Source: an uncultured Phascolarctobacterium sp.
GTDB taxonomy: Bacteria > Bacillota > Negativicutes > Acidaminococcales > Acidaminococcaceae
DNA length: 64,000 bases
Direction of reading: 5' to 3'
NCBI GenBank assembly: GCA_958448515.1
Contig: CAUDEF010000008.1
Span: 1-64,000 of the forward strand
In this document: in pieces, positions 42,961-51,916 of the stretch
Layout of the letters: each line of letters starts with the position of its first letter
Numbering within the stretch: position 1 is the stretch's first letter
The notes under the pieces: generated by a model
Database searches by the model: none
Told to the model about the DNA's origin: nothing
What the model saw: only the letters and a program-made list of their open reading frames with translations
Position numbers and translations under genes: made by a program

Positions 42961-44016
42961 ATGAATAACTATTCTTTACCGTTATTTATGCAGGTAAAAG
43001 CTGACGCTGTTGCTGAACTGCATAAAAATCTTAACCTGTATCTGCCTAAGCAGAAGGGAAAAAAGGCTTTAATTTTAACAACTGAAGGTTTGCTGCAAAG
43101 TCTTAATGATAAAGTGCAGGTAATTTTACAGCAGCTGGATGATTACGAAGTTATTACAGTAAAAAGAAGTTCTTTTGATTTTGCTGTAGAGGTTGCCAAA
43201 ATTATCTCAATGAATAATATTGGCTTGGTATTGGGCCTGGGCGGCGGTACGGCTCTTGATACAGCAAAGTATGCGGCATTTGTATCCAATGTTCCTTATA
43301 TTGCTGTGCCTACAGCGTTAAGCAACGACGGGGTTTGTTCTCCCGTTTCAGTTTTATATGCAGAAAATGAGCGCAAGCACTCGTTTACGTCTAAAATTCC
43401 TGACGGGCTTTTGATTGATACTGATATTATTCTTGATGCGCCCCGTATTCTGCTGGAAGCGGGGGTAGGCGATACTATCAGCAACTATACCGCGCTTTTT
43501 GACTGGCAGCTTGGCTGCGAGGAAAATGACGATCGTCCCAATGATTTTGCCTATATTCTTGCAGAAAATGCGTTTAATTCGCTTTTATATTCTGAAGCTA
43601 AAAATCTTGATACCATTCCTGGTATTAAAATGCTGGCTGAGTCACTTGTGTTAAGTGGTCTGGCTATGCATATTACAGGTAATTCCAGACCGTGCAGCGG
43701 TTCGGAGCATCTCTTCTGTCATGCTATGGATGAGCTGTTTGAGCATAATGTGCCTCACGGAATTTTAGTTGGCATGGGCAGCATTGTTGCCTGCGATTTG
43801 CAGGGCAGGGATTATAATGTGCTGCTTAAGTTTCTTGATGCCTATCAGGTATCAGTTAATCCTGCTAAAAGAGGCATAACTGAAGAACAGTTTGTGCAGG
43901 CGTGGTTATATGCACCGCAGGTACGTAAAGATAGATATACTGTGCTGAATAAAATTGATTTGGATGCACAGTATTTCAGAGATTTTTATCACAAAATGAA
44001 TACTATCTGCAAATAA
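42961..44016 (+). CDS. sn-Glycerol-1-phosphate dehydrogenase-like protein (AraM/EgsA family)
   Basis: This 351-residue NAD(P)-dependent dehydrogenase belongs to the AraM/EgsA branch near dehydroquinate synthase and iron-containing alcohol dehydrogenases. The dinucleotide site GLGGGTALDTAKYAA, the family motif TALSNDGVCSPVSVL, and metal ligands in SGSEHLFCHAMD and HNVPHGILVG are present. B. subtilis AraM makes sn-glycerol 1-phosphate, the archaeal lipid stereoisomer, for heptaprenylglyceryl phosphate. Whether this protein does the same is inference: no PcrB-like prenyl transferase is in the window. The start is ATG 42961 after GGAGGAAAGAGG. It is monocistronic. Confidence 0.82.
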   Translation: MNNYSLPLFMQVKADAVAELHKNLNLYLPKQKGKKALILTTEGLLQSLNDKVQVILQQLDDYEVITVKRSSFDFAVEVAKIISMNNIGLVLGLGGGTALDTAKYAAFVSNVPYIAVPTALSNDGVCSPVSVLYAENERKHSFTSKIPDGLLIDTDIILDAPRILLEAGVGDTISNYTALFDWQLGCEENDDRPNDFAYILAENAFNSLLYSEAKNLDTIPGIKMLAESLVLSGLAMHITGNSRPCSGSEHLFCHAMDELFEHNVPHGILVGMGSIVACDLQGRDYNVLLKFLDAYQVSVNPAKRGITEEQFVQAWLYAPQVRKDRYTVLNKIDLDAQYFRDFYHKMNTICK

Positions 44017-44052
44017 AAAACTGCTTAGAGCAAAAGCTCTAAGCAGTTTTTT
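44015..44052. terminator. Bidirectional terminator between the AraM-like gene and DUF2939 gene
   Basis: AAAAACTGCTTAGAGC pairs with GCTCTAAGCAGTTTTT around a short AAAA loop, with A and T tracts on both sides. Confidence 0.93.
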
Positions 44053-45088
44053 ACTGATATTCACTGTTATCTAAAACTTCTCCGTCAGCGAAACCAAGAT
44101 AGGTAATGTGTATTTTCCAGGTCAGGTCTTCAGCGTTGCTTGTGATAATCAAATCATCAGCCGGCAGATTGGGACGGAGCTGTTTGTTGTTGTTAATAAG
44201 CTGAGTGCTGTGTGGCGGTATGGAACTGTTGAAATGCTCCGGATAAGAATATACAAGAGTGTTATCTTTATCAAAGGCCTCAACGTCGTAATACACACGG
44301 TTGATTACTTTATCAGTAGTATTTTCTACTGTTAACAAAACTGACAGCAGCTTATTTTGTTTGTTTTCAGAAGATTTTACTGAAATGTTTTGATTTTTAA
44401 TTACAAGGGACTTGCTTATTTTTTCAAGCAGTGGTTTATTGGCTGTTGTCTGCAGTTTTTTCTGTGCAGCATCAAGCTCAACAATAAAATCGACAAGATT
44501 GGTGATTCCTTTTATCTGCCATATTCCTTCATCATTGGCAAGCATTTTAAGTTTAAGGATAAAGTCCTGATCGGTTTCTTTATGCTTTAAAGTTAAGGCA
44601 ACAACAGCTTCGTTATCCTGTGTGCTTTCAAGCTCAATATCATCAACTTTCAGTTTATCAATATAAATCTTTTTTTCAATATTGCTGCGCATGGCGTCTG
44701 TAATAGGATCTGTTTTGCGCTGTGGCTTGCTGCTTTGTTCATTTTCTTCTTTGTTATCAGCAATAGCCGCTTTTGCTTCTTCTACAAGCAGGTCTACTAC
44801 TGATGGTTTGAGCATGTGCAAAATGCCCATGGCAAATGGATTGGACGTCAGGTTATCATTATTGATTTTACTTTCGGCAACAATGATGTCCTCAAAAGCC
44901 TTGTCAATTACAGAGTGCAGATCTACATATTTTTCAAAGCGCACTACATCATGATTTTTGACGGAATCGCGCACCTCATTAACTGCATAAAGCGGGGTAC
45001 GGCACCAGTAGAGAAAATAATAACCCATGGCGCATATCAGCAGTAAAACAGGAAGCAATAATAATGTTTTTTTATTTTTACCAAACAT
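44051..45088 (-). CDS. DUF2939-domain anchored protein
   Basis: This 345-residue protein has a basic N-terminus and a single hydrophobic helix (about 8-27), which is either a membrane anchor or a signal sequence. TPLYAVNEVRDSVKNHDV and FEKYVDLHSVIDKAFED match the DUF2939 pattern. A low-complexity Glu/Lys/Gln stretch near 118-130 separates it from a beta-rich C-terminal half, possibly an immunoglobulin-like fold. No enzyme motif is seen, so an extracytoplasmic or periplasmic role is likely. Function is unknown. AAAGGAAAGAG precedes the ATG on the minus strand. It is monocistronic. Confidence 0.8.
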   Translation of the reverse strand: MFGKNKKTLLLLPVLLLICAMGYYFLYWCRTPLYAVNEVRDSVKNHDVVRFEKYVDLHSVIDKAFEDIIVAESKINNDNLTSNPFAMGILHMLKPSVVDLLVEEAKAAIADNKEENEQSSKPQRKTDPITDAMRSNIEKKIYIDKLKVDDIELESTQDNEAVVALTLKHKETDQDFILKLKMLANDEGIWQIKGITNLVDFIVELDAAQKKLQTTANKPLLEKISKSLVIKNQNISVKSSENKQNKLLSVLLTVENTTDKVINRVYYDVEAFDKDNTLVYSYPEHFNSSIPPHSTQLINNNKQLRPNLPADDLIITSNAEDLTWKIHITYLGFADGEVLDNSEYQ

Positions 45089-45124
45089 AAGAATCTCTTT
45101 CCTTTAATATATTTCTTGCATTAT

Positions 45125-45153
45125 ATTTTAACCATATTAAAACTAGATTTCAA
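45125..45153 (-). promoter_or_regulatory. Promoter for the DUF2939 gene
   Basis: On the minus strand TTGAAA (45153-45148) lies 17 bases from TAAAAT (45130-45125). Confidence 0.65.
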
Positions 45154-45210
45154 TACCTGATACTAATTTTGAAAAAATTTTGTTGCAGGCAAACAAAATT
45201 AATACTGCTC

Positions 45211-45248
45211 TTGTCGGAATTGTCATAAATTGGGTATAATAATATAAT
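45211..45248 (+). promoter_or_regulatory. Promoter region for miaB-mutS-mutL
   Basis: Two overlapping candidates are seen: TTGTCG (45211-45216) with TATAAT at 45235-45240, spacing 18, and TTGTCA (45220-45225) with TATAAT at 45243-45248, spacing 17. Confidence 0.65.
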
Positions 45249-45288
45249 ACGAATAAAATTAGCTTATTGTTATAGACGGAGGATAAAT

Positions 45289-46605
45289 ATGAACAAAGGT
45301 TATTATATTTTTAATTATGGTTGTCAGATGAATGCCAGTGATACTGAACATTATGCAGGACAGTTGGAGGAACTTGGCTATCAGCCGGTAGAAGATTTTC
45401 ATAATGCTGATGTCATTATTGTAAATACCTGCTGTGTACGTGAAAGTGCTGAGAAAAAAATTGCCGGCAAAATTGGTGAATTAAAAAGCGTAAAAACAAA
45501 AAATCCTGATGTGGTGATTTGTGTTGCCGGCTGCATGGCCCAAAAAGACGGCGAAAAACTGCTGAAAAAGCATACTCAGGTAGACTTGCTTTTGGGTACT
45601 GCTCATGTTAATGATTTTAAAAATATTCTGCAGGAATATCAGGCAGAGAAAAAGGGCCGTATTTATAATGATCTGACTATCAGACAAAGCGAATTTGAAG
45701 GAAAAATGGTAAGACAGAGCAGTTTTTCTGCCTGGATTCCCATTATGTACGGCTGCAATAATTTCTGCACATACTGCATTGTGCCTTATGTGCGAGGCAG
45801 AGAAAGAAGCAGAGCGCCGGAAAATATCATTGAAGAAATTAGGCAGGCTGTTAAGGATGGATATAAAGAATTTACACTGCTGGGACAGAATGTAAACTCT
45901 TATGGTAAAGACTTTGGTGAAAAGGAAGCTTTTGCCAAACTTCTGCGTCAGGTTAATGATATTGAAGGCGTGGAACGTGTACGTTATATGACAAGCCACC
46001 CCAGAGATATGAGTGAAGAGGTTATTAAAGCTGTTGCTGAATGTGAACATGTCTGTGAAAACTTCCATGTTCCTTTCCAGGCAGGCAGTGATGAAATTCT
46101 GCGTCAGATGAATCGCGGTTACAATCGTGAAAAATATCTGGAGTTAATCAAAACTATTCGCCGTTATGTGCCGGATGCGGCTATTACAACTGATATTATC
46201 GTAGGTTTCCCCGGTGAAACAGATGAGGATTTTGCTGATACCTTAAATCTTGTAAAAGAAGTCGGCTTTGATGCGGCGTTTACCTTTATTTATTCCAAAC
46301 GCAGCGGAACTCCGGCTGCCAAAATGGAAAATCAGATTCCTCTGGATGTAAAAAAACAGCGTTTAAATCAGCTGATGGAAGTGCAGAATATTAACAGTCT
46401 GTGCTGCAACGAACAGATGGTAGGCAAGGTGTTTGAGGTTCTGGCAGAAGGCCCGAGCAAAGACCCCAAAGTATGGTCCGGACGTACCAGAACTAATAAG
46501 CTTGTTTTGTGGAACGTGGAAGATAAAACCTACAGTGTGGGTGAAAAAGTACAGGTGCTGGTGGAAACTGCACAGACATGGTTAGTGAAAGGTAAGGCGG
46601 TATAA
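45289..46605 (+). CDS. miaB: tRNA-2-methylthio-N6-dimethylallyladenosine synthase MiaB
   Basis: MiaB is a radical-SAM enzyme that adds the methylthio group to i6A37 of tRNAs reading U-starting codons, acting after MiaA. The 438-residue protein has the N-terminal auxiliary cluster domain (NYGCQMNASDTE, NTCCVRESAE, VAGCMAQ), the radical-SAM motif CNNFCTYCIVPYVRGRE and a C-terminal TRAM domain. MiaA is encoded four genes downstream in the same run. GGAGG precedes the ATG; one base separates it from mutS. Confidence 0.95.
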   Translation: MNKGYYIFNYGCQMNASDTEHYAGQLEELGYQPVEDFHNADVIIVNTCCVRESAEKKIAGKIGELKSVKTKNPDVVICVAGCMAQKDGEKLLKKHTQVDLLLGTAHVNDFKNILQEYQAEKKGRIYNDLTIRQSEFEGKMVRQSSFSAWIPIMYGCNNFCTYCIVPYVRGRERSRAPENIIEEIRQAVKDGYKEFTLLGQNVNSYGKDFGEKEAFAKLLRQVNDIEGVERVRYMTSHPRDMSEEVIKAVAECEHVCENFHVPFQAGSDEILRQMNRGYNREKYLELIKTIRRYVPDAAITTDIIVGFPGETDEDFADTLNLVKEVGFDAAFTFIYSKRSGTPAAKMENQIPLDVKKQRLNQLMEVQNINSLCCNEQMVGKVFEVLAEGPSKDPKVWSGRTRTNKLVLWNVEDKTYSVGEKVQVLVETAQTWLVKGKAV

Positions 46606-46606
46606 G

Positions 46607-49174
46607 ATGTCTAACTATACTCCTATGGTTCAGCAATATCTGGATGTCAAAAAAGAACATCAGAATGAAATATTGTTTTTCCGCTTAGGAGATTTTTATG
46701 AAATGTTTTTTGAGGATGCGATTACAGCGTCCCGTGAATTGAATATAACTCTGACTAAACGTGCCGGCGGCATTGAAAATATGCCCATGTGCGGCGTGCC
46801 GTATCATTCTGTGGATGGATATATTGCCAAACTGGTAAAGAAGGGCTACCGCATTGCTATCTGTGAGCAGGTAGAGGATCCTAAAGCGGCTAAAGGCATT
46901 GTTCAGCGCAAGGTTATAAAAATTATTACTCCCGGTACTGTTTTGAATGAACAGGTGCTGGAGGATAAAAAGAATCGTTATCTGGTACTTCTTTACGAAG
47001 AAAATGACGCAATGTGTCTGGCGGCAGCAGATGTATCGACAGGTGAATGTCTGTGGTTTGCTGCTTCCGGAAGTGAAAGGCTTCTGAGCATTTGTGAACA
47101 GTTATTTCGTTTGCAGCCGGCAGAAATTGTTCTTATGCAGCAGCCGGAAAACTGGGATAAACTGCAGGACTGGCTGAAAGCTAAGCTGCCGGAATGCATT
47201 GTCAGCGAATTTCAGGCAGAGCCAAGCAGTTTCTTTGCTCAGCATTTTCCGGGGGCCGCTGCTGAGCCATTAGTTAAGCAGACAGTGGAATATCTGCTTA
47301 ACTATCTTCATGGCACTGTAATGGCAGATTTAACTCATATTAACAGGCTGCAGAAGATTGTGAAAGAAGCATTTATGCAGCTTGATGCAACTGCTATCAG
47401 AAATCTGGAGCTTGTTAAAAATATGCGTGATGGTTCCAAACGCGGAACCTTAATGGACGTGCTTGATTTTACATCTACCTCCATGGGTGCCAGAAAACTG
47501 CGCAGCTGGATTGAGTGTCCTCTTCTTGATATAGGCAGTATTATAGAAAGACAGAACGCTGTGGAAGAACTTTTGCGCAATACTGAGCTTCGTGAAGGTC
47601 TGCTGGAAAAATTAAAGGCGATTTTTGATCTGGAGCGCATTATTTCAAGGGTAGAAGTTGGCAGTGCCAATGCCCGCGATTTGGTTGCCTTGCGTACTTC
47701 TTTAGGCGTTTTGCCGGAAATAAAAATGCTGCTGGAGCAGCTGCATTGCAACGAGATAGAAAAAATTGCCGCTGGTCTGCATCTGCATGGAGATTTATAT
47801 GCTGTTTTGGAGCAGGCTATTATCGATGAGCCGCCCTTTTCCGTACGCGAAGGCGGTATGATAAAAACCGGCTATAACAGTGAACTTGATGAGCTGCATC
47901 TTATTGCTAAAGATAATAAGACATGGATGCAGAATTTTGAGCAGAAGATTAAGGATGAAACCGGAATTAAAACTATGAAAGTAGGTTTTAATAAGGTTTT
48001 TGGCTATTATATAGAAGTTTCCAAAGGGCAGACTTCCAGTGTGCCTGATTATTTTGTGCGCAAGCAGACTTTGGTTAATGCTGAGCGCTATATTGTTCCC
48101 GAACTGAAAGATTTTGAAAATAAAATTTTAAGTGCCAAAGAAAAGATTCAGCAGCTGGAATATTATCTTTTTAATCGGCTGCGTGAACTGATTCGTTCTA
48201 AAATTGCCCAGCTGCAGGATACTGCTCAGGCTGTTGCTGCCATAGACGTGCTCGTTTCTCTGGCTGTAGCTGCGCATAAGTACAGCTATGTCAGACCGCA
48301 GCTTAATGCAAAAGGGGAAATAAGCTTTGTGGATGGCAGACACCCTGTTGTAGAACGTCTGCTGGAAAAAGAGCTTTTTGTACCTAATAATGTGCATCTT
48401 AATAATGATGATGAGCGAATGATTGTTATTACCGGTCCGAATATGGCAGGTAAATCAACTTATATGCGTCAGGTTGCATTGCTTGTATTAATGACGCAGA
48501 TTGGTTCTTTTATTCCGGCAAGACAGGCTAATATCTGTCCGGTAGATAAAATTTTTACCAGAGTTGGTGCCAGTGATGACCTGGCAACAGGACAAAGTAC
48601 CTTTATGGTAGAGATGAATGAAGTGGCGCAGATTTTGCGTTATGCTACCAAAGACAGTCTGATTATTCTTGATGAAGTTGGCAGGGGAACCAGCACCTAT
48701 GACGGTATGAGTATTGCCAGAGCCGTTATGGAATATATCCACAGCAAGATAAAAGCTAAAACCTTGTTTGCTACTCATTATCATCAGCTGATTGCTTTAG
48801 AAAATGAATTGCCGGGCATCAAAAATTATTCTGTAGCAGTTAAGGAACGCGGCAGCGATATAGTATTTTTGCGCCGCATTGTGGCAGGCGGTACGGATAA
48901 AAGCTACGGCGTACATGTTGCCCGTCTGGCAGGTTTGCCTAAAAAGGTTTTGGACAGAGCAAATGAAATACTGGAAACTTATGACCAGTGCAATGCCGCA
49001 GCAGCTGCAGGCAGGCAAAAAGTTGCCGAAGAACCGCAGATGATGGGCTCTTTATTTACCAGTAATCTGACAGAACAGATTTTAAAGCTTGATGTTATGA
49101 GCATGACACCTATTGAAGCTATGAACGCGTTATATAAATTACAGGATGAGGCAAGAAAGGAGAGCGGTAAATAA
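46607..49174 (+). CDS. mutS: DNA mismatch repair protein MutS
   Basis: MutS finds base mismatches and loops and recruits MutL. The 855-residue protein has the mismatch-probing motif LGDFYEMFFEDA (Phe-x-Glu) near residue 30, connector, lever and clamp domains, and a C-terminal ATPase with TGPNMAGKSTYMRQ (Walker A near residue 616), ILDEVGRGTSTYDG (Walker B and D loop) and FATHYH. All key residues are intact. The stop shares a base with the mutL start. Confidence 0.96.
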   Translation: MSNYTPMVQQYLDVKKEHQNEILFFRLGDFYEMFFEDAITASRELNITLTKRAGGIENMPMCGVPYHSVDGYIAKLVKKGYRIAICEQVEDPKAAKGIVQRKVIKIITPGTVLNEQVLEDKKNRYLVLLYEENDAMCLAAADVSTGECLWFAASGSERLLSICEQLFRLQPAEIVLMQQPENWDKLQDWLKAKLPECIVSEFQAEPSSFFAQHFPGAAAEPLVKQTVEYLLNYLHGTVMADLTHINRLQKIVKEAFMQLDATAIRNLELVKNMRDGSKRGTLMDVLDFTSTSMGARKLRSWIECPLLDIGSIIERQNAVEELLRNTELREGLLEKLKAIFDLERIISRVEVGSANARDLVALRTSLGVLPEIKMLLEQLHCNEIEKIAAGLHLHGDLYAVLEQAIIDEPPFSVREGGMIKTGYNSELDELHLIAKDNKTWMQNFEQKIKDETGIKTMKVGFNKVFGYYIEVSKGQTSSVPDYFVRKQTLVNAERYIVPELKDFENKILSAKEKIQQLEYYLFNRLRELIRSKIAQLQDTAQAVAAIDVLVSLAVAAHKYSYVRPQLNAKGEISFVDGRHPVVERLLEKELFVPNNVHLNNDDERMIVITGPNMAGKSTYMRQVALLVLMTQIGSFIPARQANICPVDKIFTRVGASDDLATGQSTFMVEMNEVAQILRYATKDSLIILDEVGRGTSTYDGMSIARAVMEYIHSKIKAKTLFATHYHQLIALENELPGIKNYSVAVKERGSDIVFLRRIVAGGTDKSYGVHVARLAGLPKKVLDRANEILETYDQCNAAAAAGRQKVAEEPQMMGSLFTSNLTEQILKLDVMSMTPIEAMNALYKLQDEARKESGK

Positions 49175-51135
49175 TGTCTGAAAGCAAAGATGTACAGATT
49201 TTAGATACTAATACTGCTAACCAGATTGCTGCCGGTGAGGTTGTAGAAAAACCTGCCTCTGTAGTTAAAGAACTTGTGGAAAATGCCTTGGATGCCGGCG
49301 CCGATAAAATTGATGTAACTATTTTTGCCGGCGGTACAGAATATATTCGTGTAACTGATAACGGAAGCGGCATGACAGAAGCCAATGCCAGACTTGCTGT
49401 TTTGCGCCATGCTACCAGTAAGATAACAGCGGCAGAAGACTTGATGCAGCTGCATACTTTGGGTTTCAGAGGCGAAGCGCTGCCAAGTATTGCTTCTGTT
49501 GCTAATTTTAATCTGATTACCAGAACGGAAGCTGAAGATTTTGCTACGTCAATAAAAATTGACGGCGGTGAAAATATGGAATGTACTTCTGCCGGAGGTA
49601 ATGTAGGAACTACAGTAATTGTTGAAAATCTTTTCTTTAATGTTCCTGCGCGCCGTAAATTTTTGAAAACAGTAAGCACGGAAGGCCGTTATATTAATGA
49701 ATTGCTGACCAAGCTTGCTTTATCAAGACCGGATGTAAGATTTACTTTATCCAGTAATGATAAAGAGGTTTTGCATACTCCCGGCGATAATGATTTGAAG
49801 GCAGCTATCAGATCACTTTATGGCAAAGAGGTTGCAGAGGCGCTGCTGGAAGTCAATTTCAGAAATGAGGATGTTAAAGTAAGCGGTTACATTGGCAAGC
49901 CTACTTTACTGAAAGGTACACGTCAGTGGCAGACACTGTTTGTTAACGGACGCATGATAACAAGCAAAATGATAGGCAAGGCCATTGACCATGCTTACCA
50001 GTCTCAGATTCCTAAAAGCGGCTTTCCTTTTGCTGTGCTGAATATTGCTGTTGATACGCATACTATAGATGTAAACGTGCATCCGCAAAAAAGCGAAATC
50101 AAATTCAGTGACGAAAGTCTGATTTATAAAACAGTGTATCGTGCGCTTACAGAAGCACTTACAAGACCCATGCAGGCCGCAAAGACAGCAGAAGCTTTAA
50201 CTGATGATGAAGAAATTGATTTTTCCTTTGATGATACTGCTTTTGCACAGACAGAAGTAAAACAGAGTGTTTTTACACCTGTTGTGCAGCAGATTATAGA
50301 TGCAGGCGATATTTTTAAAACACCGGAAATTAAGGAAACTGCAGAGCAAAGCTCTAGTTACAGGGAAGAAGCAAAGCCGCAAAAAACAGAATATAAGGGC
50401 AGCTATGCTGCAGGCAGCAATAAGGCTCATAACAGCTATACCGGCAGTGAGCAGGCGCCTGTATATACAATAAATGAAGTAAGAGAAGCTTTTAAAGAGG
50501 CAGAGCCTTTGCCGGAACCAGCCAGAGAGAATATTACCTTTACCGATATAGACAGCGGTGTTGATGTTATCTGGCCTATTGGGCAGGTTGATAAAACTTT
50601 TATTATCGCTCAGTCAGAAGACAGCCTGTATCTGATTGATCAGCACGCTGCTCATGAAAGAATTCTTTACGACAAACTTGTCAGTGCCAGAGACAAGGTT
50701 GCATCACAGCAGCTGCTTATTCCTGTTTATGTTGATGTAGCTGAAGAGGATGTGGCTCTGGCTGAAAAGTATGCTGATGAATTTTTGCGCCTGGGTGTGG
50801 AGGCTGATGCAGGAGGAGCTGCAACACTGCGTATTTCCAGTTTGCCTGCCGATATCAGCCTTGATGATGCGGAAGAATTTATCTCTGAGATCTGCAAAAT
50901 GCTGAGAGATATGCGTGATATTAACCCCAGTGATTTAAGGCAGGAATTGCTGCATATGACAGCATGCAAAGCTGCAATAAAGGCCGGACAGATTTTAAAT
51001 ATGCGCCAGATGCGTCAGCTGATTATTGATTTGTGCAATACTGAGCATCCTTTTACCTGTCCTCATGGAAGGCCGTGCATGATTGAGATAAACAGTGACC
51101 AGCTGTATAAAATGTTTAAAAGGACGGGCTTTTAA
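49174..51135 (+). CDS. mutL: DNA mismatch repair protein MutL
   Basis: MutL couples mismatch recognition to strand removal. The N-terminal GHKL ATPase shows NQIAAGEVVEKPASVVKEL, DNGSGM and LGFRGEALPSI. A linker of about 120 residues follows, then a C-terminal domain with DQHAAHE (from Asp489), CKAAIKAG and CPHGRP. These are hallmarks of endonuclease MutL, used in bacteria without MutH. The nuclease motif ends in Asp500 where Glu is usual. At 653 residues it is normal. The start overlaps mutS and the stop overlaps the next gene by one base each. Confidence 0.95.
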   Translation: MSESKDVQILDTNTANQIAAGEVVEKPASVVKELVENALDAGADKIDVTIFAGGTEYIRVTDNGSGMTEANARLAVLRHATSKITAAEDLMQLHTLGFRGEALPSIASVANFNLITRTEAEDFATSIKIDGGENMECTSAGGNVGTTVIVENLFFNVPARRKFLKTVSTEGRYINELLTKLALSRPDVRFTLSSNDKEVLHTPGDNDLKAAIRSLYGKEVAEALLEVNFRNEDVKVSGYIGKPTLLKGTRQWQTLFVNGRMITSKMIGKAIDHAYQSQIPKSGFPFAVLNIAVDTHTIDVNVHPQKSEIKFSDESLIYKTVYRALTEALTRPMQAAKTAEALTDDEEIDFSFDDTAFAQTEVKQSVFTPVVQQIIDAGDIFKTPEIKETAEQSSSYREEAKPQKTEYKGSYAAGSNKAHNSYTGSEQAPVYTINEVREAFKEAEPLPEPARENITFTDIDSGVDVIWPIGQVDKTFIIAQSEDSLYLIDQHAAHERILYDKLVSARDKVASQQLLIPVYVDVAEEDVALAEKYADEFLRLGVEADAGGAATLRISSLPADISLDDAEEFISEICKMLRDMRDINPSDLRQELLHMTACKAAIKAGQILNMRQMRQLIIDLCNTEHPFTCPHGRPCMIEINSDQLYKMFKRTGF

Positions 51136-51911
51136 TGAAGTTTGCTGTTACTACTGTACGTAATAATGCGGCAGATTTTACTGACATTGCCAAAGATTGG
51201 GCACGTAAACTGGGCGCAGAATATTACTGCCGCAAAGATTATGGCAAGCTTGATGATTTGCTGGAAAATCATCAGCTGGATGCTGTTCTTGTGGCATCTG
51301 CTGCCGGACCGCAGATTGTCAGCCGGGAGGGAAAATTTTTCTATCATCCCAGTATGGCAATTTTACGTATTCAAAAACTGAAAAATAATGAAAATGATAA
51401 TTTTGCAGCTGCTCTTGGTCTTAGACACGGCATGCGCATACTGGATGCAACTTTAGGGCTTGCCAGTGATGCGGCTATTGCCAGCTATATTGTTGGAGAA
51501 AGCGGTCAGGTAACAGGTCTTGAAGGATCAAGGCTGCTGGCTTTTGTTGTGCAGGACGGACTTAAAAACTACGATACAGGGGATGCGGACTTAAATGATG
51601 CTTTACGCAGAATCAAACTGGTGCAGACAACTGCTGAAGAGTATCTGTCAGCCTGCGCTAAGGATGCTTTTGACATTGTTTATTTTGATCCCATGTTCAG
51701 ATATCCTGTAAATGGTTCTTCTGCCATGAAGGCTATCAGACCGGTTGCCTATTGCAATCCTCTTGATGAGCAGACACTGCAGCTTGCTTTGCAGGCTGCG
51801 CCAAAGGTTGTAATCAAAGAACGAACAGAAAATATTTTGCGCGAGTATGGCTGTCAGGAAATTTTGGGCGGCAGGTACAGCAAAGTAAAATATGGAGTAA
51901 GGTGGAGGTGA
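51135..51911 (+). CDS. RsmJ-like class I SAM-dependent methyltransferase
   Basis: This 258-residue Rossmann-fold methyltransferase has SAM-binding LDATLGLASDAAIAS near residue 98 and the catalytic-type motif YFDPMFRYP near 192. The DPMF motif and overall layout resemble RsmJ (YhiQ), which makes m2G1516 in 16S rRNA. The N-terminal ~80 residues, containing AVTTVRNNAADF, differ from E. coli RsmJ, so the substrate is inferred only. It is coupled to mutL by a one-base overlap and precedes miaA by five bases, so it sits among tRNA and DNA maintenance genes. Confidence 0.82.
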   Translation: MKFAVTTVRNNAADFTDIAKDWARKLGAEYYCRKDYGKLDDLLENHQLDAVLVASAAGPQIVSREGKFFYHPSMAILRIQKLKNNENDNFAAALGLRHGMRILDATLGLASDAAIASYIVGESGQVTGLEGSRLLAFVVQDGLKNYDTGDADLNDALRRIKLVQTTAEEYLSACAKDAFDIVYFDPMFRYPVNGSSAMKAIRPVAYCNPLDEQTLQLALQAAPKVVIKERTENILREYGCQEILGGRYSKVKYGVRWR

Positions 51912-51916
51912 GCAGA

